Assembly (NCBI GenBank): GCA_905233755.1
Contig: CAJODM010000012.1
Span: 26,207 to 90,206, forward strand
Length of the DNA stretch: 64,000 nt
DNA from: an uncultured Ruminococcus sp.
GTDB taxonomy: Bacteria > Bacillota > Clostridia > Oscillospirales > Acutalibacteraceae
Reading direction: 5' to 3'
The position numbers and the translations under genes are program-made. Below, piece by piece: positions 34,668 through 43,305 of this stretch. The notes below the pieces were generated by a model that had not been told where the DNA came from, searched no databases, and saw nothing but the letters and a program-made list of their open reading frames with translations. Every line of letters begins with the position of its first letter. Position 1 is the stretch's first letter.

Positions 34668-35534
34668 ATGGAATTTGTCATTGTCACCGGACTCTCGGGC
34701 GCCGGCAAGACCAACGCCCTGCACGCGATGGAGGATCTCGGGTTCTACTGCGTCGATAACCTGCCGCCTCAGCTGCTCATTACCTTCTATGAGCTGTGCG
34801 AGAAGAGCACCGACAAGCGGATGCAGCGCGTCGCCGTGGTGGCGGACGCCCGCTCCGGCGAGATGTTCGCCGATATCGACAACGTGATCCGCTCGGCGCG
34901 GGCCTTGGGCAAGAAGTTCAAGATCCTCTATCTGGATGCGAAGAACGATACCCTTCTCATCCGCTACAAGGAGACCCGCCGCAAGCACCCGCTCTTTGAC
35001 GAGCTGGCGACCGCGTCGGTCGAGGACGCCGTCGAGCTCGAGAACGAGCTGATGAAGGTCGTCAAAGAGTCCGCCGACTATATCATCGACACCACCTACA
35101 TGGATCTCAAGCAGCTGCGCGAGCGCGTGAACACCCTGTTCACCGACGAGAGCGGCGCGCCGATGGTCGTCACCTGTGTTTCATTCGGGTTCAAGTACGG
35201 GATCCTGCGCGAGGCGGACCTTGTGATCGACGTCCGCTGCCTGCCCAACCCGTTCTATATCGAGGAGCTCAAGCCCCTCACCGGCCTTGATGAGGAGGTC
35301 AGGAGCTATATCAACAGCTTTGACGTCACCGGTGAATTCATGACAAAGCTGATCGACTTCATCGACTTTACGCTCCCTCTCTATCAGAAGGAGGGGAAGA
35401 GCGAGCTTGTCATCGGCATCGGCTGCACCGGCGGCAAGCACCGCTCCGTTACCGTAGCGCGCGCTGTGAACGCCCATCTGATCGAGCATCATCAGCGCTC
35501 GCTGATCCATCACCGCGACATCTGGAAGGCATAG
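34668..35534 (+). CDS. rapZ: RapZ/YvcJ nucleotide-binding protein
   Basis: 288-residue P-loop protein: Walker A GLSGAGKTNA (about 8-17), YCVDNLPP, a Walker-B-like FKILYLDAKND and RKHPL, and the C-terminal CTGGKHRSV. In Bacillus YvcJ binds GTP and affects competence; in Enterobacteria RapZ controls GlmS through sRNAs. It precedes whiA directly, without the YvcK gene usually found between them. Ribosome site GGGAGGTAGAGG. Confidence 0.93.
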   Translation: MEFVIVTGLSGAGKTNALHAMEDLGFYCVDNLPPQLLITFYELCEKSTDKRMQRVAVVADARSGEMFADIDNVIRSARALGKKFKILYLDAKNDTLLIRYKETRRKHPLFDELATASVEDAVELENELMKVVKESADYIIDTTYMDLKQLRERVNTLFTDESGAPMVVTCVSFGFKYGILREADLVIDVRCLPNPFYIEELKPLTGLDEEVRSYINSFDVTGEFMTKLIDFIDFTLPLYQKEGKSELVIGIGCTGGKHRSVTVARAVNAHLIEHHQRSLIHHRDIWKA

Positions 35535-35544
35535 GGGGCGGCGT

Positions 35545-36483
35545 ATGTCCTTTTCATCCGATACCAAGCGCGAGCTGTGCACAAAGCTCTCGACCCGCCG
35601 GTCGCTGCAGCGCAGCGAGCTGTATGCGATGCTGCTGCTATCTAAGACCTTCTCGTCCTCTTCGATCGTCTTCAAGACCGAGAACGAGGACACCTTCTCC
35701 CACTTTGTCTTTCTGCTGACGGGACTGTTCAAACCGCAGTTCGAGGTCACCGGCCCTTTGCGCGGCGAGAGCGGCAAGAACCGCAGCTTTACCGTCACCG
35801 TTACGCGGCCGTCCGACTGTCGGCGCATCTATGACGACTTCGGGCACGACGACCGTGACGTTACTTTGCGCGTCAACCGCGCCAACCTCGATGACGAGGA
35901 GGCGCATCGCGCGTTCATCCGCGGAGCATTCATCGCCTGCGGCTCCGTCACCGATCCCGAGAAAGGATATCATCTGGAGTTCACCGTCAGCCACCGCAAC
36001 CTCTGCCTTGATATCTGCCGCATCATCTGCGAGATACAGGACTGTGATATCAGCGTCAAGCTCCTGTCCCGCTCGGGCTCCTATATCGCCTATGTCAAGG
36101 ACAGCGAGCAGATTACCGATCTGCTCACCTATATGGGCGCTGCCGTGTCCGCCATGAACATCATGGGCACCAAGGCGCTCAAGCAGGTGCGCGTCGCCGC
36201 AAACCGCCGTACCAACTCCGAGATCGCAAACCTGCAGAAGACCGCCGCCGCCTCTGCCGCCCAGCTGCGGGCGATCCAGACGCTGCGCGCCGACGGACGG
36301 TACAACACCCTCTCTGACGAGCTCAAATCTGTCGCAGAGCTGCGTCTCGAGTACCCCGAGCTGACGCTGCGCGAGCTGGGAGAGCGGCTCGATCCCCCCA
36401 TATCCCGCAGCGGCGTGAACCACCGCATCGAGAAGATCATGAAACTGGCGTCCGTACAGCCGAAGGAGGAACATCATGGATAA
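35545..36483 (+). CDS. whiA: WhiA sporulation/cell division regulator
   Basis: 312 residues: N-terminal LAGLIDADG-like (homing-endonuclease derived) domain with FSSDTKRELC, RAFIRGAFIACGSVTDPEKGYHLEF and LLSRSGSYIAYVKDSE, then a C-terminal helix-turn-helix with ALKQVRVAANRRTNSEIANL and LRELGERLDPPISRSGVNHRI. WhiA affects division and chromosome segregation in Firmicutes. Its stop overlaps the xseB start. Confidence 0.95.
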   Translation: MSFSSDTKRELCTKLSTRRSLQRSELYAMLLLSKTFSSSSIVFKTENEDTFSHFVFLLTGLFKPQFEVTGPLRGESGKNRSFTVTVTRPSDCRRIYDDFGHDDRDVTLRVNRANLDDEEAHRAFIRGAFIACGSVTDPEKGYHLEFTVSHRNLCLDICRIICEIQDCDISVKLLSRSGSYIAYVKDSEQITDLLTYMGAAVSAMNIMGTKALKQVRVAANRRTNSEIANLQKTAAASAAQLRAIQTLRADGRYNTLSDELKSVAELRLEYPELTLRELGERLDPPISRSGVNHRIEKIMKLASVQPKEEHHG

Positions 36484-36709
36484 CGAGAAACGCTCTTTTG
36501 AAGAAGTCTACCGTCAGCTCACCGAGACAGTACACGCGATGGAGGACCCCGCCGTCACGCTCGAGCAGAGCATGGAGCTGTACGAGCGGGCAGGGACGCT
36601 CGTCGTCGAGTGCGAGCGGATCCTCAAGGACGCAAAGACCGAGATCACCGATATCAACACCCGCATCAGCGAGCTGCGTGCCCGCGAGCTGGGTGATTTG
36701 GAGGAGTGA
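36476..36709 (+). CDS. xseB: Exodeoxyribonuclease VII small subunit
   Basis: 77-residue helical subunit of ExoVII: FEEVYRQLTETVHAMEDPAVTLEQSMELYERA matches the family. The large subunit xseA usually lies just upstream, but here whiA does; xseA must be elsewhere or missing. AAGGAGGAAC precedes the start. The ispA gene overlaps or abuts. Confidence 0.93.
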   Translation: MDNEKRSFEEVYRQLTETVHAMEDPAVTLEQSMELYERAGTLVVECERILKDAKTEITDINTRISELRARELGDLEE

Positions 36710-36714
36710 GCCCG

Positions 36715-37590
36715 ATGCTTACCGATAGCTTACAGCAGGTAGAATCCCTGCTGCGCGATACCTTCTCTGTCAGCGTCCCGCCGGCCCAGAAGGTCTATGA
36801 CGCTGCGCTGTACTCATTGATGCTGCCCGGCAAGCGCGTGCGCCCCACCTTGACGCTGCTGTTCGCACAGGCGTGCTGCGGCTCGTCGGCGCACGCCGTG
36901 CCGTTCGCTGCGGCGGTCGAGATGATCCATACCTACTCGCTGATCCATGATGACCTGCCGGCGATGGATGACGACGACTTTCGCCGCGGACAGCCCTCGA
37001 ACCACAGGGTGTTCGGCGAGGATATTGCGATCCTTGCCGGCGACGCGCTGCACAGCGCGGCATATACCGCGATGCTCAGCGATGCGGTGTTCCTGTCCGT
37101 CGGCGTCGAGAGCGCCGCACGCGCCGCCTACGTCCTCTCTGAGAAGAGCGGGATCCGCGGGATGGTCGGCGGCCAGACCACCGATGTCATGAGCGAGGGT
37201 CGGCATGTCGGGATCGACACTATGACCTTCATGGATGAGGGCAAGACCGCCGCGCTGATCGAGGCGGCTTGTATGATGGGCTGTATCGTGTCGGGCGGCG
37301 ACAGTGGCCAGATAGCCGCCGCCGAGAGCTACGGCCGCCATATCGGTATGGCGTTCCAGATTATCGACGATATCCTCGACGTCACCTCCACCACCGAGGA
37401 ACTCGGCAAGCCCGTCGGCAGCGACGCCGAGAACAGAAAGTCGACCTATGTCTCGCTGCTCGGGATCGAGCGATGCCGACAGCTTGCTGATGAATATACC
37501 CGCAGCGCGCTCGATGCGCTCTCGGTATTCGAGGGGGATACCACCTCGCTTGCCGAGTTTGCGCTGCAGCTGCGTGATCGCAGAAAATAA
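36715..37590 (+). CDS. ispA: Polyprenyl diphosphate synthase (farnesyl/geranylgeranyl type)
   Basis: Head-to-tail condensation of isopentenyl diphosphate for quinone, undecaprenyl or carotenoid precursors. 291 residues. First aspartate-rich motif DDLPAMDDDDFRRG (about 80-93), second motif DDILD, and GKRVRPTL for substrate binding. The ATG at 36715 is preferred (TTGGAGGAG upstream); a GTG at 36706 overlapping the xseB stop is possible. dxs follows after 21 bases, so two isoprenoid steps are coupled. Confidence 0.93.
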   Translation: MLTDSLQQVESLLRDTFSVSVPPAQKVYDAALYSLMLPGKRVRPTLTLLFAQACCGSSAHAVPFAAAVEMIHTYSLIHDDLPAMDDDDFRRGQPSNHRVFGEDIAILAGDALHSAAYTAMLSDAVFLSVGVESAARAAYVLSEKSGIRGMVGGQTTDVMSEGRHVGIDTMTFMDEGKTAALIEAACMMGCIVSGGDSGQIAAAESYGRHIGMAFQIIDDILDVTSTTEELGKPVGSDAENRKSTYVSLLGIERCRQLADEYTRSALDALSVFEGDTTSLAEFALQLRDRRK

Positions 37591-37611
37591 TTTTTCAGAT
37601 AAGGTAACCCC

Positions 37612-39483
37612 ATGTCCTACGAGATTCTAGCGACAATTCAATCTCCGTCCGACGTCAAGGCGCTCTCTGCCGACGAGGTATCCACGCTGTGTGCCGAGAT
37701 CCGCGAGAAGCTGATCGACGTCGTATCGGTCAACGGCGGCCACCTCTCGTCGAACCTCGGCGTGGTGGAGCTGACCGTCGCGCTGCACCGGTGCTTTGAT
37801 ATGCCTGACGATTCGATCGTGTTTGACGTCGGGCACCAGTGCTATACCCACAAGATGCTGACCGGCCGCTATGACCGGATCGACACCATCCGCCGCGAGG
37901 GCGGGCTGTCGGGATTTCCCAAGTCCGGCGAGTCCCCCTATGACAGCTTTAACGCCGGTCACTCGAGCACCTCTATCTCCGCTGCCTTCGGCATCGCGAA
38001 GGGCAAGCAGCTCCTCGGCGACGACAGCTATACCGTCGCGGTCATCGGCGACGGGTCGCTCACCGGCGGCATGGCGTACGAGGGGATGAACAACGCCGGC
38101 CGGTTCAATAAGAATTTTATCGTCATCCTCAACGACAACAAGATGTCGATCTCGAAGAACGTCGGTGCGATGGCGCGCCATCTCACCTATATCCGCATGA
38201 AGCCCGGGTATCTGCGGATGAAGAGCTTGCTCGAGCGGGGCATCTCCCATATCCCGCTGTTCGGGCGGCGGCTCTCCGATGCGCTGCGCCATTCGAAGGC
38301 GAGCGTCAAGCACCTCGTCTATCGCCATACGATATTTGACAAGCTCGGGTTCTCCTACTATGGGCCGGTCGACGGCCACGATATGGTCGCGCTGACGAAC
38401 GCGATGAACGCCGCAAAGCGCGCCAAGACCCCGGTCCTCATCCATGTCATCACCAAGAAGGGCAAGGGCTACAAGTTCGCCGAGGATGACTCGGCGCACT
38501 TCCACGGGATCGGCTCGTTCAACATCGACACCGGCGAGACGATCTCCGGCAAGCGCACCTTCTCGGATGTGTTCTCTAAGGCACTGTGCGATCTGTCAGA
38601 GGACGACGAGCGAATATGCGCGGTGACCGCCGCGATGCGCACCGGTACCGGACTGGTGGACTTCTCCCATCGGTTCAAGGATCGGTTCTTCGACGTCGGT
38701 ATCGCCGAGCAGCACGCCGTGACCTTCTGCGCGGGGCTCGCTACACGGGGGCTTATACCGGTGTTCGCGGTCTACTCGACTTTTTTGCAGCGCGGCTATG
38801 ACCAGCTGCTCCACGACGCCGCCATGCAGCGGGCGCATATCGTGCTCGCCGTGGACAGGGCGGGCATTGTCGGCGAGGACGGCGAGACCCACCAGGGGGT
38901 GTTCGACATCCCGATGCTCTCGTCGGTGCCGAACGTCACGATCTACTCTCCCGCATACTTTGACGGGCTGCGCTCGTGCCTCTCTGCTGCGGTGCACGAT
39001 GACGAGTCGGTCGCGTGTGTGCGCTATCCGCGCGGGGGAGAGGGCTGTCGCCCCGACGACTATCCCGATGAGGATACGAACTTTGATTTCTACGGCGATC
39101 CCAGGGATCGCGTGCTGATCGTCTGCTACGGGCGGCTGTTCTGTGAAGCGGTGAGCGCCCGACGGTCGCTCTCTGAGAGGGGTATCTCCGTTTCGGTGCT
39201 GAAGCTCTGCCGCGTCAAGCCGATCGACCTTGATGCTGTGCGCATCGCCTCGGGGTTCGATACCGTGTACTTCTTTGAAGAAGGGATGCGGCGCGGCGGT
39301 ATCGCCGAGTACTTTGGCGATCTGCTGGGGCAGCGCGGCTATGGCGGGCGGTATCGCGTGACCGCGATCGACAATGTGTTCGTCCAGCACGCCGCCGTAT
39401 CGAGCGCGCTGCACCGGCTGGGGCTCTCTGCCGCGTCGATGGTCGCCGCTATATCGGAGGAGCAATATGAAGAAACGACTTGA
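37612..39483 (+). CDS. dxs: 1-deoxy-D-xylulose-5-phosphate synthase
   Basis: Thiamine-diphosphate enzyme that starts the MEP pathway from pyruvate and glyceraldehyde 3-phosphate. 623 residues. Conserved GGHLSSNLGVVELTVALH, VFDVGHQCYTHKM, the ThDP motif GDGSLTGGMAYEGMNNAG, the FDVGIAEQHAVTFCAGLA loop with the catalytic glutamate, and the transketolase C-domain. Ends 17 bases inside the tlyA gene. Confidence 0.97.
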   Translation: MSYEILATIQSPSDVKALSADEVSTLCAEIREKLIDVVSVNGGHLSSNLGVVELTVALHRCFDMPDDSIVFDVGHQCYTHKMLTGRYDRIDTIRREGGLSGFPKSGESPYDSFNAGHSSTSISAAFGIAKGKQLLGDDSYTVAVIGDGSLTGGMAYEGMNNAGRFNKNFIVILNDNKMSISKNVGAMARHLTYIRMKPGYLRMKSLLERGISHIPLFGRRLSDALRHSKASVKHLVYRHTIFDKLGFSYYGPVDGHDMVALTNAMNAAKRAKTPVLIHVITKKGKGYKFAEDDSAHFHGIGSFNIDTGETISGKRTFSDVFSKALCDLSEDDERICAVTAAMRTGTGLVDFSHRFKDRFFDVGIAEQHAVTFCAGLATRGLIPVFAVYSTFLQRGYDQLLHDAAMQRAHIVLAVDRAGIVGEDGETHQGVFDIPMLSSVPNVTIYSPAYFDGLRSCLSAAVHDDESVACVRYPRGGEGCRPDDYPDEDTNFDFYGDPRDRVLIVCYGRLFCEAVSARRSLSERGISVSVLKLCRVKPIDLDAVRIASGFDTVYFFEEGMRRGGIAEYFGDLLGQRGYGGRYRVTAIDNVFVQHAAVSSALHRLGLSAASMVAAISEEQYEETT

Positions 39484-40270
39484 CGTCCTCCTTGTCGAGC
39501 GGGGGTACTTTGACTCGCGCGAGAAGGCAAAGGCGGTGATCATGTCCGGCGTCGTCTACGCCAAGGGCATGAAAGCCGACAAGCCCGGCACCTCATTCGA
39601 CGAGGATGTCGCGCTTGAGGTGCGCGAGAGCGGGCTGCGCTATGTCAGCCGCGGCGGCTACAAGCTCGAGAAGGCGATAGAGGTGTTCTCTATCGACCTT
39701 GAGGGCAGGGTCGCGATGGATATCGGCGCATCGACCGGCGGGTTCACCGACTGTATGCTTCAGGGCGGCGCTATCCGTGTCTATGCGATCGACGTCGGCT
39801 ACGGACAGCTCGCGTGGAAGCTGCGCACCGATCCGCGCGTTGTCAACCTCGAACGCACCAACATGCGCTATGTGACCGACGAGCAGGTGCCCGAGAAGCT
39901 CGATTTCTTCTCGGCGGATGTCGCGTTCATCTCGCTGAAGCTGATCCTGCCGCCGGCGCGCGCGCTGTGTGCTGACGGCGCGCGGGCGGTATGCCTGATC
40001 AAGCCCCAGTTCGAGGCCGGACGCGAGCACGTCGGCAAGAACGGCGTCGTCCGCGACCGCGCGGTTCACGCCGATGTAGTCGAGGGGATCATCTCCTTTT
40101 GCCTTAATGAGGGATTCTCGGTGCTGGGGCTCGACTACTCGCCCATCAAGGGTCCACAGGGGAATATAGAATACCTGCTATATATCGAGAAGAGCGACGC
40201 TCCCGAGAACCGGCTGACCGTATCCCCGGATGAAGTGGTCGACCGCTCGCACGCCGCTCTCGACAGATGA
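39467..40270 (+). CDS. tlyA: TlyA family rRNA methyltransferase
   Basis: 267 residues: N-terminal S4 RNA-binding domain (KRLDVLLVERGYFDSREKAKAVI), an inter-domain linker, then an FtsJ-like SAM-dependent methyltransferase domain (MDIGASTGGFTDCMLQGG; YAIDVGYGQLAWKL; LIKPQFE). TlyA in mycobacteria methylates 16S and 23S rRNA 2'-OH groups; the clostridial target is inferred. The ATG at 39467 has CGGAGGAG upstream and overlaps dxs. Confidence 0.94.
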   Translation: MKKRLDVLLVERGYFDSREKAKAVIMSGVVYAKGMKADKPGTSFDEDVALEVRESGLRYVSRGGYKLEKAIEVFSIDLEGRVAMDIGASTGGFTDCMLQGGAIRVYAIDVGYGQLAWKLRTDPRVVNLERTNMRYVTDEQVPEKLDFFSADVAFISLKLILPPARALCADGARAVCLIKPQFEAGREHVGKNGVVRDRAVHADVVEGIISFCLNEGFSVLGLDYSPIKGPQGNIEYLLYIEKSDAPENRLTVSPDEVVDRSHAALDR

Positions 40271-40279
40271 GGTGAAGAG

Positions 40280-41128
40280 ATGAAGATAGGATTGATCGCC
40301 AATAAGGAGAAGCCCCATGCCGCCGAGGTATGTGCTCAGATCGCCGCGCGGCTGTTGAGCGGCGGCGCGTCGGTATGCGCGAACCTTTCGCTGCCGGGGG
40401 CTGCGTTCTGTGACGGCGGCGAGCAGGTCATCCGTACCTGTGATATCGCCGTGACCGTCGGCGGCGACGGCACCATCATCCATAACGCCAAGCACGCCGC
40501 GTTCTATGACCGTCCGCTCCTCGGCGTGAACCTCGGGCGGGTCGGGTTTGTGGCGAACATCGAGCCGTCGGAGCTCGACGAGCTCTCGGGGCTGCTTGAT
40601 GGATCGTATCAGATTCAGGAGCGGATGCTCCTCGATATCACGATCGAGAAGGATGGCGAGATACACCGCTATACCGCCGTCAACGAGGCGGCGCTGCACC
40701 GCGACTCGCTCTCCTCGATGGTGGATATCTCGGTATCGCTCGACGGCGAGCGCATCATCACCTACCGCGCCGACGGGATGCTGTTCTCCACGCCCACCGG
40801 CTCGACCGCCTACTCGTTCTCTGCCGGAGGGCCGGTGCTGCAGCCGGACCTTGCCTGTATCCTGCTGACGCCGGTATGCCCCCACGCGCTGTCATCACGT
40901 CAGGTGGTGTTCGGTGCCGACGCGGTGCTCACCGCCGAGGTGATGCCCGGCTCTGATCAGAAGTGCTATATGACCGTCGATGGTCAGAACTATGTGGCGA
41001 TATCGTCCGACGACCGGATCACAGTGCGCCGCTCTGACCGCAAGCTGAAGCTGATTATTCTTAAAGAGAAGAATTTCTACACATTACTGAACGAAAAGCT
41101 AAAGGAGCCCTCGTCCTATGAAGACTAA
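40280..41128 (+). CDS. nadK: NAD kinase
   Basis: ATP-NAD kinase supplying NADP. 282 residues with the invariant GGDGTIIHNA (about 60-69), GVNLGRVGFVA, NEAALHR and the TPTGSTAYSFSAGGP loop. AGGTGAAGAG precedes the ATG. Near its 3' end (41058-41070) lies a TTCT-N5-AGAA islet encoding LIILKEKNFY with AT-rich codons. Overlaps argR by 11 bases. Confidence 0.96.
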   Translation: MKIGLIANKEKPHAAEVCAQIAARLLSGGASVCANLSLPGAAFCDGGEQVIRTCDIAVTVGGDGTIIHNAKHAAFYDRPLLGVNLGRVGFVANIEPSELDELSGLLDGSYQIQERMLLDITIEKDGEIHRYTAVNEAALHRDSLSSMVDISVSLDGERIITYRADGMLFSTPTGSTAYSFSAGGPVLQPDLACILLTPVCPHALSSRQVVFGADAVLTAEVMPGSDQKCYMTVDGQNYVAISSDDRITVRRSDRKLKLIILKEKNFYTLLNEKLKEPSSYED

Positions 41129-41570
41129 CCGACACCAGAAGATCCTCGAGCTGATCTCCCGCTATCCCATCAACACTCAGGAGGAGCTGATCGAGCATCT
41201 ACGCGCAGACGGATATGATGTGACCCAGTCCACCGTCTCGCGGGATATCAAGCAGCTCCGCCTTGTCAAGACGCTCATGCCCGACGGCAAGTACCGCTAT
41301 CAGCAGGTGTCCTCTGCGCCCGAGAACGCGGTACAGAACAACATCACCTCGCTATTCTCCGGCGTGGTGCTGTCGGTGAGGAGCGCGATGAACATGGTCG
41401 TCATCAAGACCCATCCCGGCATGGCACAGAGCGTGTGTGTCGCGTTCGAGTCGTTGTCCTTCGAGGATATGCTCGGCACCATCGCCGGCGATGACACCAT
41501 CTTCGCGCTGTGTGCCGACGAGCTCTCGGCGAAGAAGTGCGCTGAGGACTTTCTCAAATATATCGGGTGA
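41118..41570 (+). CDS. argR: Arginine repressor ArgR/AhrC
   Basis: 150 residues: winged-helix DNA-binding N-terminus (QEELIEHLRADGYDVTQSTVSRDI) and a C-terminal hexamerisation domain with the arginine-binding GDDT loop (IAGDDTIFALC). It represses arginine synthesis with L-arginine as corepressor. The nadK-argR-recN order is common in clostridia. AAAGGAGC lies before the ATG. Confidence 0.95.
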   Translation: MKTNRHQKILELISRYPINTQEELIEHLRADGYDVTQSTVSRDIKQLRLVKTLMPDGKYRYQQVSSAPENAVQNNITSLFSGVVLSVRSAMNMVVIKTHPGMAQSVCVAFESLSFEDMLGTIAGDDTIFALCADELSAKKCAEDFLKYIG

Positions 41571-41578
41571 GGGTGCCT

Positions 41579-43243
41579 ATGTTATCCGCTCTTTATATCG
41601 AGAATATTGCTGTGATAGAAAAAGCGAATATCGAATTCTCCGCCGGGCTGAACGTGCTGACCGGCGAGACCGGCGCCGGCAAGTCCATCGTCATCGACTC
41701 TATCAACGCCGTGCTCGGCAAGCGGTCGTCCAGGACCCTCGTGCGCGCGGGAGCCGACGCCGCCTATGTGTCGGCGACGTTCGAGAACCTGTCACAGCTC
41801 ATCCTGCGAAAGCTCTCTTCCATGGGATATGATGCCGAGGACGGTACGCTCATCCTCTCCCGCCGGCTGACCGCATCCGGCAAGAACACCTGCCATATCA
41901 ACTCCCGTCCCGCACCGGTGTCCGCACTGCTGCAGATCGGCGAGTACCTTGTCAGCATCCATGGCCAGAACGACAACCTCGAGCTGATGAACCCATCGAT
42001 GCACATCGTCTATATCGACGCGCTCGCCGATGTTGCGGCAGAGCTCTCCGCTTATCGCAGCGTGTATCGCGAGCTGACGGATGTGCGCCGCCGGCTCGCT
42101 GAAGAGGCGACCGATGAACAACAGCGGCTCGCCGATATTGACCTGCTGACCTTCCAGATCCGCGAGCTCGAGGATGCCGACATTACCGTCGGCGAGTACG
42201 ACGCGCTGGTCGCCGAGCGCACCGCCCTGCAAAACCGTGAGAAGATCTCGAGACACCTCCTTCTGTCCTCGCGCATCCTCAACGGCGACGATGAGATCGA
42301 CGGCGTGCTGCGGATGCTCGACGATGCGTCGTCCTCTGTGATCGATGCGTCATCGTTTCTGCCCGCGGCGTCGGGGATCGCCGACCGGCTGTCCTCTGCG
42401 CTGTATGAGCTGCAGGATATCTCCGGCGAGATCGAGAACGCGCTGTATGATATCGACGCCGACCCGATGCGCCTCGACCAGATCGAGGAGCGCCTCGATC
42501 TGCTGTACCGTCTGCGCCGCAAGTACGGCGATACCGAGGGGGAGATGCTCTCTGCTCTCAGCGCCGCCCGCGAGCGGCTCGAGGAGCTGTTGAACTATAC
42601 CCGCGACCGTGACGCTCTCGAGGCGCGCTGTCGCGAGCTGGACGTAGAGGCGCATCGGCTCGCCGATACGCTCAGCGCCCGCCGGCGCGATACTGTGTCG
42701 CGCTTTTGCAAGGATGTTGAGCGCGAGATGACCTTTCTCGAGATGCCCGCCGTGAAGCTTACGGTGCGGCACGATACAACCGAGCTGTCACCTCGCGGCA
42801 CGGACGCGATCGAGTTTCTCATCTCGACCAACCCCGGTGAGGAGCCCAAGCCCGTGTCGAAGATTGCCTCGGGCGGCGAGCTGTCGCGCATGATGCTCGC
42901 CATCAAGACCGTGCTCTCCCGCGCTGACTTTGTCGATACGATGATCTTTGACGAGATCGACACCGGCATCTCCGGCTCTGCCGCCGGCAAGGTCGGGCGA
43001 AAGCTCCATGATTTGTCTAAGACGAGCCAGGTGATGTGCGTCACCCATCAGGCGCAGATCGCCGCCTTTGCCGACCGTCACCTGCTGATCGAGAAGTCCG
43101 TGCATAACGGGCGCACCTATACCGACATAACGCCCCTTGACGAGGACGGCAGGATTCGCGAGCTGTCGCGCATCGTCGGCGGCGAGCAGATCACCGACAG
43201 CGCCGTCGCCCATGCGCGCGACCTGCTGCGTACCTCTCGCTAG
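41579..43243 (+). CDS. recN: DNA repair protein RecN
   Basis: SMC-like ATPase acting on double-strand breaks. 554 residues: N-terminal Walker A TGETGAGKSIVIDS (about 32-45), coiled-coil arms, and the C-terminal ABC signature SGGELSRMMLAIK with Walker B MIFDEIDTGISG and THQAQIAA. The ATG at 41579 is supported by GGGTGAGGG; an upstream GTG in frame (41567) would overlap the argR stop. Confidence 0.96.
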   Translation: MLSALYIENIAVIEKANIEFSAGLNVLTGETGAGKSIVIDSINAVLGKRSSRTLVRAGADAAYVSATFENLSQLILRKLSSMGYDAEDGTLILSRRLTASGKNTCHINSRPAPVSALLQIGEYLVSIHGQNDNLELMNPSMHIVYIDALADVAAELSAYRSVYRELTDVRRRLAEEATDEQQRLADIDLLTFQIRELEDADITVGEYDALVAERTALQNREKISRHLLLSSRILNGDDEIDGVLRMLDDASSSVIDASSFLPAASGIADRLSSALYELQDISGEIENALYDIDADPMRLDQIEERLDLLYRLRRKYGDTEGEMLSALSAARERLEELLNYTRDRDALEARCRELDVEAHRLADTLSARRRDTVSRFCKDVEREMTFLEMPAVKLTVRHDTTELSPRGTDAIEFLISTNPGEEPKPVSKIASGGELSRMMLAIKTVLSRADFVDTMIFDEIDTGISGSAAGKVGRKLHDLSKTSQVMCVTHQAQIAAFADRHLLIEKSVHNGRTYTDITPLDEDGRIRELSRIVGGEQITDSAVAHARDLLRTSR

Positions 43244-43305
43244 GCGCAGCATCCCGCAGTTCGTGTGACGCGACACGGTCAATAGAAAACGATTCGGAGT
43301 AGAGT

